Part shown: positions 28,616 through 38,176 of the stretch, in pieces
Numbering within the stretch: position 1 is the first letter of the stretch
Layout of the letters: each line of letters starts with the position of its first letter
NCBI GenBank assembly: GCA_018262095.1
Contig: JAGTRW010000039.1
Location: forward strand, 1-38,978
Length of the DNA: 38,978 bases
DNA from: Pseudomonadota bacterium
GTDB lineage: Bacteria > Pseudomonadota > Gammaproteobacteria > Burkholderiales > Rhodocyclaceae
Direction of reading: 5' to 3'
The notes under the pieces: generated by a model
What the model was told of the DNA's origin: nothing
Databases searched by the model: none
The model's input: the letters and a program-made list of their open reading frames with translations, nothing else
Program-made: the position numbers and the translations under genes

Positions 28616-29242
28616 CTATTTGGTTCCGAAAATCTTGTCGCCGGCGTCGCCCAGGCCCGGAATGATATAGCCGATCTCGTTCAAGTGGCTGTCGATCGCC
28701 GCGGTATAGATATCGACGTCGGGATGCGCCGCCTCGACCGCCTTGATCCCTTCCGGCGCGGCGACCATCACCAGCGCGCGCACCTGTTTGCAGCCGTTGC
28801 GCTTCAGCATGTCGATGGTGGCGATCAGCGAGCCGCCGGTGGCCAGCATCGGATCGATGATCAGCGCCATGCGTTCGTCGAGCTGGCCGACGAAGCGCTC
28901 GAAATAGGGTTCGGGCATCAGCGTCTCGTGGTTGCGCGCCATCCCGACGACGCTGACCTTGGCGCTCGGAATCAGGTCGAGCACACCGTCGAGCATTCCC
29001 AGGCCGGCGCGCAGGATCGGCACCACGGAAACCTTCTTGCCCTTGATCTGGTCGATTTCGACCGGACCGGCCCAGCCCTGGATCACGCAACGCTCGAGTT
29101 CGAAATCGCGGCACGCCTCGTAGGTCAGCAGGCGAGCGAGTTCGGCGGTCAGTTCGCGGAATTTCTTGGTACTGATATCGACCTCGCGAAGCAGGCCGAT
29201 TTTGTGCTTGACGAGCGGATGGCGTACTTCGATCACCGACAT
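28616..29242 (-). CDS. upp: Uracil phosphoribosyltransferase
   Basis: Cytoplasmic salvage enzyme making UMP from uracil and PRPP. The PRPP-binding loop [11 protein letters not shown] is at 128-138, and the uracil-binding C-terminus ends [18 protein letters not shown] chose ATG at 29242 ([14 protein letters not shown]), which gives 208 residues, the same length as E. coli Upp, and follows GGAGAACGCC. The frame is open 13 codons further to 29281, but those residues are not family-like. It is followed by uraA with a 7-base gap. Confidence 0.96.
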   Translation of the reverse strand: MSVIEVRHPLVKHKIGLLREVDISTKKFRELTAELARLLTYEACRDFELERCVIQGWAGPVEIDQIKGKKVSVVPILRAGLGMLDGVLDLIPSAKVSVVGMARNHETLMPEPYFERFVGQLDERMALIIDPMLATGGSLIATIDMLKRNGCKQVRALVMVAAPEGIKAVEAAHPDVDIYTAAIDSHLNEIGYIIPGLGDAGDKIFGTK

Positions 29243-29347
29243 GGCGTTCTCCGAAAAAGTGGCGATAGGCAAAGACCGCAAGGTTATCGGATTCGGGTCG
29301 TCAGCGCACCCAAAACAAGCAAAAGAGATGAAAAACAGTCAAATCCG

Positions 29348-29372
29348 CCCCGCCGAGACGATCCCGGCGGGG
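29348..29372 (-). terminator. Terminator-like hairpin after dctP
   Basis: An 8-base-pair GC stem, CCCCGCCG (29348-29355) with CGGCGGGG (29365-29372), and a 9-base loop. On the minus strand it is followed by CGGATTTGACTGTTTTT, so the T-rich stretch is interrupted and lies a few bases late. It sits eight bases after the dctP stop and would close the TRAP operon before upp. Confidence 0.55.
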
Positions 29373-29380
29373 AAACGCAG

Positions 29381-30403
29381 TTATTTGATCTTGAGCACGC
29401 GGGCGATTTCCGACGCGTAAAGCTTCTGAATTGCTGGTTCGTAGCTGGCCATGAACTTGTCGATGGTCGGTTTGACCGCCGCGCGCATGCGCTCGATCTC
29501 GGCCGGCGAAACGTCGTTGTACTGCATTCCCGCCGCCTTGAGCTCGGCGACCGCCTGCTGCGCCGCATCGACGCTGACCTTGCGCTGGTAATCGCGAGCT
29601 TCGAGCGCGGCTTCGCGCAGGATCTTCTGCTCGGTCTTGGACAGTTTGTCCCAGAACACTTTGCTGATCAGGATGATGTTGGCGGCGTAAACGTGGTTGG
29701 TTGCGCTGACGTATTTCTGGACTTCGAAGAACTTGTTCGAGCGGATGACGGCGAACGGATTTTCCTGACCATCGACGGCTTTCGTTTCGAGCGCGGTATA
29801 AAGCTCGCTGAAGCTCAGCGGCAGCGGAACCGCTTTCAAGGCCTGGAAGGTTTCAAGAAAGACCGGGTTGGGAATGACGCGCAACTTCAGGCCGCTGAAA
29901 TCCTCGAGCTTGGCGATAGCATGCTTGCTGTTGGTGGTGTTGCGGAAGCCCAGGTCCCAGAAGGCCAGGCCGACCAGCCCCTTGGCCGGCAGTTTCTCGA
30001 GCAAGGCATTGCCGAGCGGGCCATCGACCAGCGCAAAGCCTTGCGGATAGGTGCTCACGGCAAACGGGAAGTCGATCACTCCGAGATCCTTGACCAGCCC
30101 GACGATCGAGGTCGTCGCCGGCGATTGCATCTCCTGCGTTCCGGCGCGCAGCGCCTGCGTCTGCTGCTGCTCGGTGCCGAGCATGTTCGACGGGTATTCC
30201 TTGACCTGCATCTTGCCGCCGCTCTTGGCCGCGATGATTTCGCCGAATTTCTTGACGCCGGCGCTGACCGGGTGGTCCGGGTTGTTGAGGTGACCGAAGC
30301 GGATTGTCCGCTCCTGGATCTCCTGTGCCGTAGCGGGCGACAGCGGCGCCAGGAAAGCGCCGGCAATGAGCAGCGAGAAAATGCTTAGGGATCTGATTTT
30401 CAT
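29381..30403 (-). CDS. dctP: TRAP transporter, periplasmic binding protein DctP
   Basis: A 340-residue DctP-type binding protein. A Sec signal peptide covers 1-26 (cleavage after ATA). The carboxylate-clamping arginine of the family is Arg175 in GLKLRVIPNP, followed by the conserved VPLPLSFSELYTALETKAVDGQENP. This suggests an organic acid ligand such as a C4-dicarboxylate, but DctP proteins also take sugar acids and others. The ribosome site GGAG lies seven bases before ATG at 30403. It is the last gene of dctQ-dctM-dctP and is separated from dctM by 145 bases, so it might have an additional promoter. Confidence 0.93.
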   Translation of the reverse strand: MKIRSLSIFSLLIAGAFLAPLSPATAQEIQERTIRFGHLNNPDHPVSAGVKKFGEIIAAKSGGKMQVKEYPSNMLGTEQQQTQALRAGTQEMQSPATTSIVGLVKDLGVIDFPFAVSTYPQGFALVDGPLGNALLEKLPAKGLVGLAFWDLGFRNTTNSKHAIAKLEDFSGLKLRVIPNPVFLETFQALKAVPLPLSFSELYTALETKAVDGQENPFAVIRSNKFFEVQKYVSATNHVYAANIILISKVFWDKLSKTEQKILREAALEARDYQRKVSVDAAQQAVAELKAAGMQYNDVSPAEIERMRAAVKPTIDKFMASYEPAIQKLYASEIARVLKIK

Positions 30404-30548
30404 AGTAATCTCCAGTTGTCCTTCGAACTTCAGGATATCGACGATTCGCTTGGACGCACTCGCCGATCCGGGCTAAATCACCCAAGCTTAAGGCTTGCGT
30501 GAAATCGGTTGGGGCCGCTCGCGCCGCCCGCAAGCTTGCTGCACATCG

Positions 30549-31829
30549 CTACGACAGCCACTTCATCGGCACCAGAACCAGCGCCGGGAAGAGCACCAGA
30601 ACGAACATCAGCAGCGTTTCCGCGAGCAAAAATGGCCAGACGCCCTTGACGACGTTGTCGAGCTTTTCCTTCGAGACGCCGGCGACGACGTTGAGCACGG
30701 TGCCGACCGGCGGCGTCAGCAAGCCGATGGCGTTGTTCATGATGAACAGCACGCCGAAGTAGATCGGGTCGATTCCGGCCTGCTTGACCACCGGCACCAG
30801 AATCGGACCGAGGATCAGAATCGTCGGCGTGATGTCGAGCGCCGTGCCGACGACGATCACGATCAGCATGATCACGAACATCAGCAGAATCGGACTGCCC
30901 ATGAACGGCGCGAGCATCGCGACGACCTGCGACGGGATGTCGGCGACGGTGATCAGCCACGCCGAGACCATCGCACAAGCGACCAGGAACATGATGCAGC
31001 TCGACGTCTTGAGCGCCGCCAGCGCCAAAAACGGCAGCTTGCGCAAATCGAGTTCGCGGTAGATGAAAGCGCCGGCGATGAACGAGTAGTAGACGGCGAC
31101 CGAAGCCGCTTCGGTCGGGGTGAACACGCCGGCCTTCATGCCGCCGATGATCACGAACGGCAGCACCAGCGCCCAGACGCCGTCGCGCAGCGCCTTGAGC
31201 AGGCGCGCAAGATCGAAGTGCTGCTTCGGAGCGTCACGAAACTCCTTGCGCGCGACGATCCACCAGGTCACGGCGAGCACCACGGCCATCATCAGACCGG
31301 GAAAAATCCCGGCGAGAAACAGCTTGGTGATCGACAGGCCGGTCGTCACCCCGAGGATGACCAGCGGAATCCCCGGCGGGATCACCGGCGCGATGCAGCC
31401 CGAGGCGGCGATCAACCCCGCCGAAGTCGGGACGTTATATTTGGCGTTGCGCATCATCGGGATCAACAGCGCCGCGACCGCGGCCGTGTCGGCGACGGCT
31501 GAACCTGAGATGCTGCCGACGATCACGCAGGCGATCACCCCGACATAGCCCAGCCCGCCGCGAACGTGGCCGACCAGCGCGTCGGCGACGTCGACGATGC
31601 GCTGCGACAGGCCGCCGGCGTTCATCAGTTCGCCGGTCAGCATGAAGAAGGGAACCGCCATCAGCGGATAGTTGTTGGCGCCTTCCATCAGGTTCTGCGC
31701 CAGGATTCCGGCGTCGAACATATTCATCTGGACCATCATCGCGACGGCGCAGATCAGCAGCGAGAAGGCAATCGGCGCGCCCAGCGCCATCGCGCCGAGC
31801 AACGCGATCAGAAAGGTGGCAACGGTCAT
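30549..31829 (-). CDS. dctM: TRAP transporter, large membrane subunit DctM
   Basis: A 426-residue inner-membrane protein with about 12 helices, the ion-coupled transport subunit. Marks are ALGAPIAFSLLICA near the start, YPLMAVPFFMLTGELMNAGGLSQRIVDVADALVGHVRGGLG, GSISGSAVADTAAV and IAPVIPPGIPLVILG. I chose ATG at 31829 with AAGGAG eight bases upstream; the longer open frame to 32096 overlaps dctQ and is not DctM-like. It follows dctQ by 23 bases. Confidence 0.95.
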   Translation of the reverse strand: MTVATFLIALLGAMALGAPIAFSLLICAVAMMVQMNMFDAGILAQNLMEGANNYPLMAVPFFMLTGELMNAGGLSQRIVDVADALVGHVRGGLGYVGVIACVIVGSISGSAVADTAAVAALLIPMMRNAKYNVPTSAGLIAASGCIAPVIPPGIPLVILGVTTGLSITKLFLAGIFPGLMMAVVLAVTWWIVARKEFRDAPKQHFDLARLLKALRDGVWALVLPFVIIGGMKAGVFTPTEAASVAVYYSFIAGAFIYRELDLRKLPFLALAALKTSSCIMFLVACAMVSAWLITVADIPSQVVAMLAPFMGSPILLMFVIMLIVIVVGTALDITPTILILGPILVPVVKQAGIDPIYFGVLFIMNNAIGLLTPPVGTVLNVVAGVSKEKLDNVVKGVWPFLLAETLLMFVLVLFPALVLVPMKWLS

Positions 31830-31852
31830 TGTTCTGTTCTCCTTGTTCTCAT

Positions 31853-32350
31853 TTACTCTTCGCCGTGCGGAACCAGTTCTTCGCGCGGCATGCGACCGCT
31901 CACTTGCCGCCACAACGAATGCGCCATGAACAACGCGATCCCGACGCTGGCAATGAGCAGCGACGACTGAATGATCCCGAGCGGGATACCGGTCACCGGC
32001 GCCATGTCTTCCATACCCAACTGCACATGCTGCCAGGAGCCCTTGACCAGCATCACGCAGCAGCCGAGCGTCAGCAGATCGGCGATGAAGCGGCAAACGC
32101 GTTGCCCCCGCTCGCCGAGCAAGGCGACGACGCTGCTCATGCCGAGGTGGCCGTTATCCTTCATGACCACCAGCGCACCGATCAGCGTGATCCACATGAA
32201 CATGAAACGCGACACTTCTTCCGAAAAAACGATGCCGTAGTTGAAGACGTAGCGCAGCAGTACATTGGCGAAAACCAGCGTCACCATCATCAGCAGCAGC
32301 GCGACCAGAAACCATTCGACGCCCTTTAGCAGCTTGTTGAAAAAATACAT
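31853..32350 (-). CDS. dctQ: TRAP transporter, small membrane subunit DctQ
   Basis: A 165-residue protein with four predicted membrane helices, the partner of DctM. FANVLLRYVFNYGIVFSEEVSRFMFMWITLIGALVVMKDNGHLGM is the DctQ signature region. I chose ATG at 32350 (MYFFNKLLKG) because GGGAGGG lies six bases upstream. An in-frame ATG at 32404 would add 18 non-family residues. It is the first gene of the TRAP operon and divergent from the two-component genes at 32581. Confidence 0.92.
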   Translation of the reverse strand: MYFFNKLLKGVEWFLVALLLMMVTLVFANVLLRYVFNYGIVFSEEVSRFMFMWITLIGALVVMKDNGHLGMSSVVALLGERGQRVCRFIADLLTLGCCVMLVKGSWQHVQLGMEDMAPVTGIPLGIIQSSLLIASVGIALFMAHSLWRQVSGRMPREELVPHGEE

Positions 32351-32449
32351 CGTTACCCTCCCGAAAAAAAAGTCGGCCGCTACCGCCACCGTTCGCTTGC
32401 TCAAAGCAACTGCTCACTGAAGCCTGTCAAGGCTATTTAAGCAACGCGA

Positions 32450-32525
32450 TGTATCGCCAATATGTCGATCGGCGCGCAGCTTGTATCGGCGTATGTCGAA
32501 TCCGCGAATGACACATTCGGATACA
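32450..32525. promoter_or_regulatory. Candidate response-regulator sites: repeated TGTATC...ATGT motifs
   Basis: Two direct repeats, TGTATC-N6-ATGTCGA at 32450-32468 and TGTATC-N5-ATGTCGA at 32482-32499, are spaced 32 bases apart, about three helical turns. A third, inverted and shorter copy (TGTATCCGAATGT on the minus strand) ends near 32525. All lie in the 230-bp divergent region between dctQ and the OmpR-type regulator gene. OmpR-family regulators bind tandem direct repeats, so these are plausible sites for that regulator. Confidence 0.45.
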
Positions 32526-32580
32526 AAGCAAAAGAAGATAAGGCTGGAAAAACAACCCGGGAAGACGTTAAATCGCGGCT

Positions 32581-33321
32581 ATGGATGAACAACGGCTGGC
32601 CCACATACTGGTGGTCGACGATGACCGGGGGATTCGCGAACTGGTCGGCGACTATCTCCAGCAGAACAGTTTTCGCGTCTCGACGGCCGCCGATGGCAGG
32701 CAAATGAACACCGTGCTGGCGGCCAAATCGCCGGTCGATCTGATCGTTCTCGACCTGATGCTGCCCGGCGAGGATGGCTTGTCGATCTTCCGCCGGCTGC
32801 GCAGCGACATCCGCCCGCCGATTCCGGTCTTGATGCTGACCGCGCGCTCGGACGATGTCGACCGCATCATCGGGCTCGAACTCGGTGCTGACGATTACCT
32901 CACCAAGCCTTTTGTGCCGCGCGAACTGGTCGCGCGTATCCGCGCCGTGCTGCGCCGCGTGCGCATGCTGCCGCCGTCGGCAGCGAGCGAACCGACGTGC
33001 CGCATGGTGAATTTCGGCGACTGGCGGCTCGACCTGCTGCAGCGCAACCTGATCCACTCGAATGGCGTGGTGACGCCGCTGGGCGGCGCCGAATACAGCC
33101 TGCTGCGCCTGTTTCTCGATCATCCACAACACATCCTGAGCCGCGACCAGTTGCTCACGCAGCTCGCGCACCGGGAGTTCGAGATCGAGGATCGATCGAT
33201 CGACCTGCGCGTCAGCCGCCTGCGCCGGCGCTTGGGTGATCACGCACGCGATCCGCGTTACATTCGCACGGTGCGCAATGAAGGTTACGTCTTCGCCCAA
33301 CCGGTCAACTACGAGGGCTAA
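32581..33321 (+). CDS. OmpR-family response regulator
   Basis: A 246-residue two-component regulator. Receiver (about 8-122): acidic pocket VVDDD (11-15), phospho-acceptor Asp58 in LIVLDLMLPG and Lys109 in LTKPF. The C-terminal winged-helix DNA-binding domain (about 143-240) contains LTQLAHREFEIEDRSIDLRVSRLRRRLGD and IRTVRNEGYVF. It starts at ATG 32581 with no strong ribosome site seen. The kinase gene begins two bases after its stop, so both are cotranscribed. It is divergent from the dctQMP TRAP operon, which is its likely target. Confidence 0.93.
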   Translation: MDEQRLAHILVVDDDRGIRELVGDYLQQNSFRVSTAADGRQMNTVLAAKSPVDLIVLDLMLPGEDGLSIFRRLRSDIRPPIPVLMLTARSDDVDRIIGLELGADDYLTKPFVPRELVARIRAVLRRVRMLPPSAASEPTCRMVNFGDWRLDLLQRNLIHSNGVVTPLGGAEYSLLRLFLDHPQHILSRDQLLTQLAHREFEIEDRSIDLRVSRLRRRLGDHARDPRYIRTVRNEGYVFAQPVNYEG

Positions 33322-33323
33322 TC

Positions 33324-34652
33324 ATGTTCCGTTCGCTCTCGGCGCGCCTGTTCGCCATCCTCACCGTCGGGCTGGGCGCCATTCAGGTCATCAGCTTCAT
33401 CGCCTTCATGAATTTCCGCGGCCAGGAGATCAAGGAGCAGATGACGCGTTTCCTCGGCGCCGATCTGTCGTTCGCCTACGACTTCATGCGTTCGCTGCCG
33501 CACGAACAGCGCCTCGCCTGGCTGGCCCGCCTCAACCAGGGCTTTCACTACCGCTTCTCGCTGGAGCCGGCCAAGGCTCAGCGCGATGACTTTCAAACCG
33601 TCGACCCGAGCCTCGCGACCTTGACGGCGATCCTCAAGGCTGACCTGCCGCCCGAGGCCAAGCTTTCGTTTCGACTACCGAACGATGTGCCGTCGTCGGT
33701 TCGCGACAAATCGATCCAGGCGGTGTTGGCGATCGATGACAACGAAGCGCTGGTACTGCACCTGTTCGACCCCTTCAGCATGCCGTCGGAAGGCTCGCTG
33801 CTGCTCTATCTGGGCGTGGTCTTGCTGGCCGTCAGCCCCTTCGTGTGGTGGGCGGTCCATTTGTCGACGCGGCAGATCGACCGCATGCTGGGCACCATCG
33901 AGCAGTTCGGGCGCAACCTCAATGCACCGCCGCTCCCCGAGACCGGCCCCGAGGAACTGAAAAAGGCCGCACAGGCGGTCAATGCCATGCGCGAGCGGAT
34001 CGTTCAGCATATCGAAGAACGCACGCAGATTCTGGCCGCCATCGCCCACGATTTGAAGACCCCGCTGACCCGCCTGCGCCTGCGCGCCGAAGCGGTAGAG
34101 AACAGCGCCCAGCGCGAACGCATCGTCAGCGAAGTCGAATACATGGCAAGTCTGGTCAGCGAAGGACTCGACTACGCGCGCAGCGCGCATCTGTGCGAAT
34201 CGTCCAGCCTCATCGAAGTCAATCACTGGCTCGAAGGCATGGTCGACGACGCCCAGGACGCCGGGGCGACCTGCCGCATCAAAGGCCAGGCACTCGCCCC
34301 CTACCGCGGCGCACTGCGCGCGCTGACGCGGGCGATGCAGAACCTGATCGAGAACGCGCTCAAGTTCGGCTCCGAGGCCGAAATCCAGATCGAGGACTCG
34401 ACCGAACGCCTGTTGATCCGCGTGCTCGACAACGGTCCGGGATTGAGCGATGCGCTGATCGAAAAAGTTTTCGATCCCTTTTTCCGCGCCGAAATGTCGC
34501 GCAATCGCGATACCGGCGGCAGTGGCCTGGGCCTGAGCATTGCCCGCAACATCGTTCGCGCGCACGGCGGAGAGATTCATCTTCACAACCGCGCCGGCGA
34601 CGGACTCGAAGTGCTCGTCGAATTGCCGCGCCATCGCGAAGACAGAAACTGA
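33324..34652 (+). CDS. Sensor histidine kinase paired with the OmpR-type regulator
   Basis: A 442-residue inner-membrane kinase. The first helix (about 9-29) is followed by a periplasmic sensor segment (about 31-150) of no recognised fold, a second helix (about 154-176) and a HAMP domain (about 178-230). Dimerisation/phosphotransfer domain: His242 in AAIAHDLKTPLTRLRLR. Catalytic ATPase domain: N box MQNLIENALKFG (about 336-347), G1 DNGPGLSD and G2 GGSGLGLSIA. It should sense a periplasmic or membrane signal and phosphorylate the regulator encoded just upstream. The neighbouring TRAP genes suggest the signal is the transported acid or a related metabolite, which is an inference. Confidence 0.94.
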   Translation: MFRSLSARLFAILTVGLGAIQVISFIAFMNFRGQEIKEQMTRFLGADLSFAYDFMRSLPHEQRLAWLARLNQGFHYRFSLEPAKAQRDDFQTVDPSLATLTAILKADLPPEAKLSFRLPNDVPSSVRDKSIQAVLAIDDNEALVLHLFDPFSMPSEGSLLLYLGVVLLAVSPFVWWAVHLSTRQIDRMLGTIEQFGRNLNAPPLPETGPEELKKAAQAVNAMRERIVQHIEERTQILAAIAHDLKTPLTRLRLRAEAVENSAQRERIVSEVEYMASLVSEGLDYARSAHLCESSSLIEVNHWLEGMVDDAQDAGATCRIKGQALAPYRGALRALTRAMQNLIENALKFGSEAEIQIEDSTERLLIRVLDNGPGLSDALIEKVFDPFFRAEMSRNRDTGGSGLGLSIARNIVRAHGGEIHLHNRAGDGLEVLVELPRHREDRN

Positions 34653-34728
34653 ACGAAGTTGTCGTCAACGGCCTCGTACTCGTCCGCATGCAGTCAACGA
34701 AACCTGGGGCCAAAGCTCAGTCCAGCGC

Positions 34729-35499
34729 TCAGCGCGGGTGATACGCGCCGTCGGCGAACAACGCGACGCGACCGACCGGCAACGGCGTCCATGTTTCGTT
34801 GTCGGTGAGCGGCAAGGTGGCGACCAGCACGACGCGGTCGTCGGGCGAGGTCACCTCGTTGAAATCGACCGCGACGTCCTGATCCTTGAGGTGGGCGACG
34901 GCGAACGGCGCCTGACGAACGATGTAGTGCAACTCGGTCGAGCGGTGCGCGAACAGGCAGTCGCCGTTCGACAGCAGGAAATTGAGCGGGCCGTGCGGCC
35001 GCACCTGCGCCGCGAAGTCCTCCAGCGCATCGCGCAGCGCACTGCGTTCGGGCGCGCCGTCGGGAAAGCGCTGGCGCAGTGCCTGCAGCAGCGCGCAGAA
35101 GACCCGCTCGCTGTCGGTCTGGCCGACCGGCAGGAAACTGCCGTCGAGCGTCGGCGAATAATCCTTGAGGTTGCCGTTGTGCGCGAAGATCCAGTAGCGT
35201 CCCCACAGTTCGCGCATGAACGGATGGGTATTCTCGAGACCGACCGGACCCTGCGTCGCCTTGCGGATGTGCGCGATGACGTTGAGCGAACGGATCGGAT
35301 AGTGGCGAACCAGTTCGGCGACCGGCGATTCGCACGACGGTTGCGGGTCGAGAAAGACGCGCACCCCGCGCCCCTCGAAAAAAGCGATTCCCCAGCCGTC
35401 GCGATGCACGTCGGTATTCCCGCCGCGCGCCTGGAATCCGGTGAAGGAAAAGCAGATGTCGGTCGGCACGTTGCAGTTCATCCCCAGCAACTCGCACAT
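34729..35499 (-). CDS. Class II glutamine amidotransferase (YafJ-like)
   Basis: A 256-residue protein that is a stand-alone Gn_AT_II domain. Cys2 directly after Met (MCELLGMN) is the expected nucleophile once Met is removed. Conserved blocks: GFQARGGNTDVHRDGWGIAFF, VIAHIRKAT, FAHNGNL and TDSERVF. The size and blocks match YafJ and the related EgtC-like hydrolases. Without a fused synthase domain it probably acts as an amidohydrolase, possibly on a gamma-glutamyl compound; the substrate is unknown. No ergothioneine genes are nearby, which argues against EgtC. It is convergent with the kinase gene. Confidence 0.88.
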   Translation of the reverse strand: MCELLGMNCNVPTDICFSFTGFQARGGNTDVHRDGWGIAFFEGRGVRVFLDPQPSCESPVAELVRHYPIRSLNVIAHIRKATQGPVGLENTHPFMRELWGRYWIFAHNGNLKDYSPTLDGSFLPVGQTDSERVFCALLQALRQRFPDGAPERSALRDALEDFAAQVRPHGPLNFLLSNGDCLFAHRSTELHYIVRQAPFAVAHLKDQDVAVDFNEVTSPDDRVVLVATLPLTDNETWTPLPVGRVALFADGAYHPR

Positions 35500-35572
35500 A
35501 GCGTCAACTCCAGCAGGTGGTTGTGCGCATTATCGGGCTCCCTGGCCGCGTTCTGAAACCACTGGCGACCGG

Positions 35573-36763
<1,191 letters not shown>

Positions 36764-36920
36764 GCTTTTTCCATAAGTGTTAAGAAAGCCAAAGAACTGT
36801 TGCCCATCGCCGAGGAGCAACCCTGCCGACAAGGATAGCAGATCATCGGCAAGGCTCTGACTGAACGCTGGCACTCATCTTGCTGTCAATACGGGCGAAC
36901 ACTGATCATCGGAGACCATC

Positions 36921-37079
36921 ATGGAATGCAACGAACTCTTTCTACTGCTGACGCTGGGCGCCGTAGCCCCCTATCTTGCCGAGGCGGCAAGCAGTTGGCT
37001 GGTGAGCACCGGGAGGCACAAAACAGGTGCGCATGCACCACGCGGGGTGCGCTGCTGCAACAGTCCGGCCAACGACTAG
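36921..37079 (+). CDS. Possible small protein of 52 residues
   Basis: A short frame with ATG at 36921, five bases after a GGAGA ribosome-like sequence, ending at TAG 37077. The N-terminal half (MECNELFLLLTLGAVAPYLAEAASSWLV) is hydrophobic enough for one membrane helix, while the rest is Arg/Cys/His-rich. It lies in the 348-bp gap between the divergent PLP enzyme and the convergent EAL-like gene. I recognise no family. Support is limited to the ribosome site and the amphipathic layout, so it may be chance. Confidence 0.35.
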   Translation: MECNELFLLLTLGAVAPYLAEAASSWLVSTGRHKTGAHAPRGVRCCNSPAND

Positions 37080-37111
37080 GCCAGCGCAGAGTGGGCGTGA
37101 TTCAGCAGGGC

Positions 37112-37897
37112 TCAGTCGCGCAGCGGGTTGCTCACCTGCAACAGGTCGACGCCGAGGACCTGCGCCCTTTCGCGCCGCGCCGCCGTATCGGCGCCCTCGA
37201 TCATCACCTGCGCGCCAAGCTCGTGCAGCCGGTCGACCAGACGTTGCGGCTGAGGCGTCGCAGCCAGTAGCAGCGGATCGAGCTTGACGATTGCCGGAGC
37301 GATTTCCTGCAGCAGCGCGAAGTTGACTTCGCGCCGACCGAAGCGGCCGACCGCAATACCGTAACCGCGTGACTTGTAATTGGCGACCGCGCCGACCAGT
37401 TGGGCTTGGTCATCGACGCCGTCGATCTCGATCTCCAGCGTGATCTGCGCCGGCATCAGCCCACAGGTGCGCAACACTTCCTCGAAAGCCAGACCGTGGT
37501 CGGCACTGACGCTCGCGACGTGGCGCGGATGAACGCGCAGCAACAGGCTGCCGCGCGAACGGCGCTGCGCATAGATCAGATAATTGAGCGCGTGCAGCGT
37601 GCGCACCAGCCGGTCAAGATAGGAGAACTCAGCGTCGTCGCTCGGCAACACGAACACGGCGTCGGGTTCGAGCAACTGACGATTGGCGATCCCGAAAGCG
37701 TTGAGGCCGGCGGCGTGGCCATGCAGTTCGCCATCGGCGATGGCGACGATCGGCGAATAGAAGGACTCGAGGCGCAACTTGGCAAAGTGCACGTACACTT
37801 GGCCGTTTTCGGCAACGAAAGGCGTGGTCGAGCGCCCCCCGGAGCCGGTCGGCGCTTTCTGGGCGTTGAGGTAGCGGACAAATTCGGACAGCGGCAT
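37112..37897 (-). CDS. Degenerate EAL-domain protein (probably not a phosphodiesterase)
   Basis: A 261-residue protein whose whole length follows the EAL fold. ESFYSPIVAIADGELHGHAAG (44-64) aligns with the start of EAL domains, LEIEIDG (154-160) with LELTE, IAVGRFGRREVNFALL (181-196) with IALDDFGTGYSSL, VKLD (204-207) with the LKID strand, and VMIEGADT (231-238) with VVAEGVET. Key catalytic groups are missing: the EAL glutamate position reads HAAG, the metal-binding DD is Gly184-Arg185, and the Asn of VNxS is not seen. Hydrolysis of cyclic di-GMP is therefore unlikely; ligand binding or a protein-interaction role is possible. No partner domain is fused. ATG at 37897 is used; no strong ribosome site was found. 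Confidence 0.75.
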   Translation of the reverse strand: MPLSEFVRYLNAQKAPTGSGGRSTTPFVAENGQVYVHFAKLRLESFYSPIVAIADGELHGHAAGLNAFGIANRQLLEPDAVFVLPSDDAEFSYLDRLVRTLHALNYLIYAQRRSRGSLLLRVHPRHVASVSADHGLAFEEVLRTCGLMPAQITLEIEIDGVDDQAQLVGAVANYKSRGYGIAVGRFGRREVNFALLQEIAPAIVKLDPLLLAATPQPQRLVDRLHELGAQVMIEGADTAARRERAQVLGVDLLQVSNPLRD

Positions 37898-38176
37898 GAC
37901 AGGGCCTTGATCAGGGTTGCGCGGTAGGCGTCAGCAGGCAAGGCATCTATGGTAAGCGAATCGACCGCGCATCGGAACGAACTTTTCTTGCGTGGCTTGT
38001 TTTTTTACAAGGAATGGCGGGTCAACGATTTCCCGCGAAACTTATTCGCTGCGCTGCTATCGATATGAAAAATAAGTCCTTGGTCGCCGCAGATTCGGCT
38101 GATAGATTGAATGGCTAGCGCGATTATTTTTTCCGAGCGCCCACCCTTCGCACCCGAACCTCACAGGAGAATCACC
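37898..38176. other. Intergenic region upstream of cysK
   Basis: A 279-bp divergent gap between the degenerate EAL gene and cysK. It includes a small CTTGT-T6-ACAAG hairpin near 37997-38012 and an AT-rich stretch around 38060-38130. A weak sigma-70-like pair, TTGGTC (38080-38085) and TAGATT (38103-38108) with a 17-base spacer, could drive cysK. No gene is apparent. Confidence 0.4.

Noticed and set aside
28439-30388. A 649-codon open frame on the plus strand across uraA, upp and dctP
   Set aside because: It runs antisense to three well-identified genes and their gaps, with Arg/Asp/Gln-rich composition typical of spurious frames in GC-rich DNA.
36764-36874. N-terminal extension of the trans-sulfuration enzyme by 37 codons
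   Set aside because: The added residues do not match the family, whose members begin near the HGFATRVIHAG segment; ATG 36763 fits.
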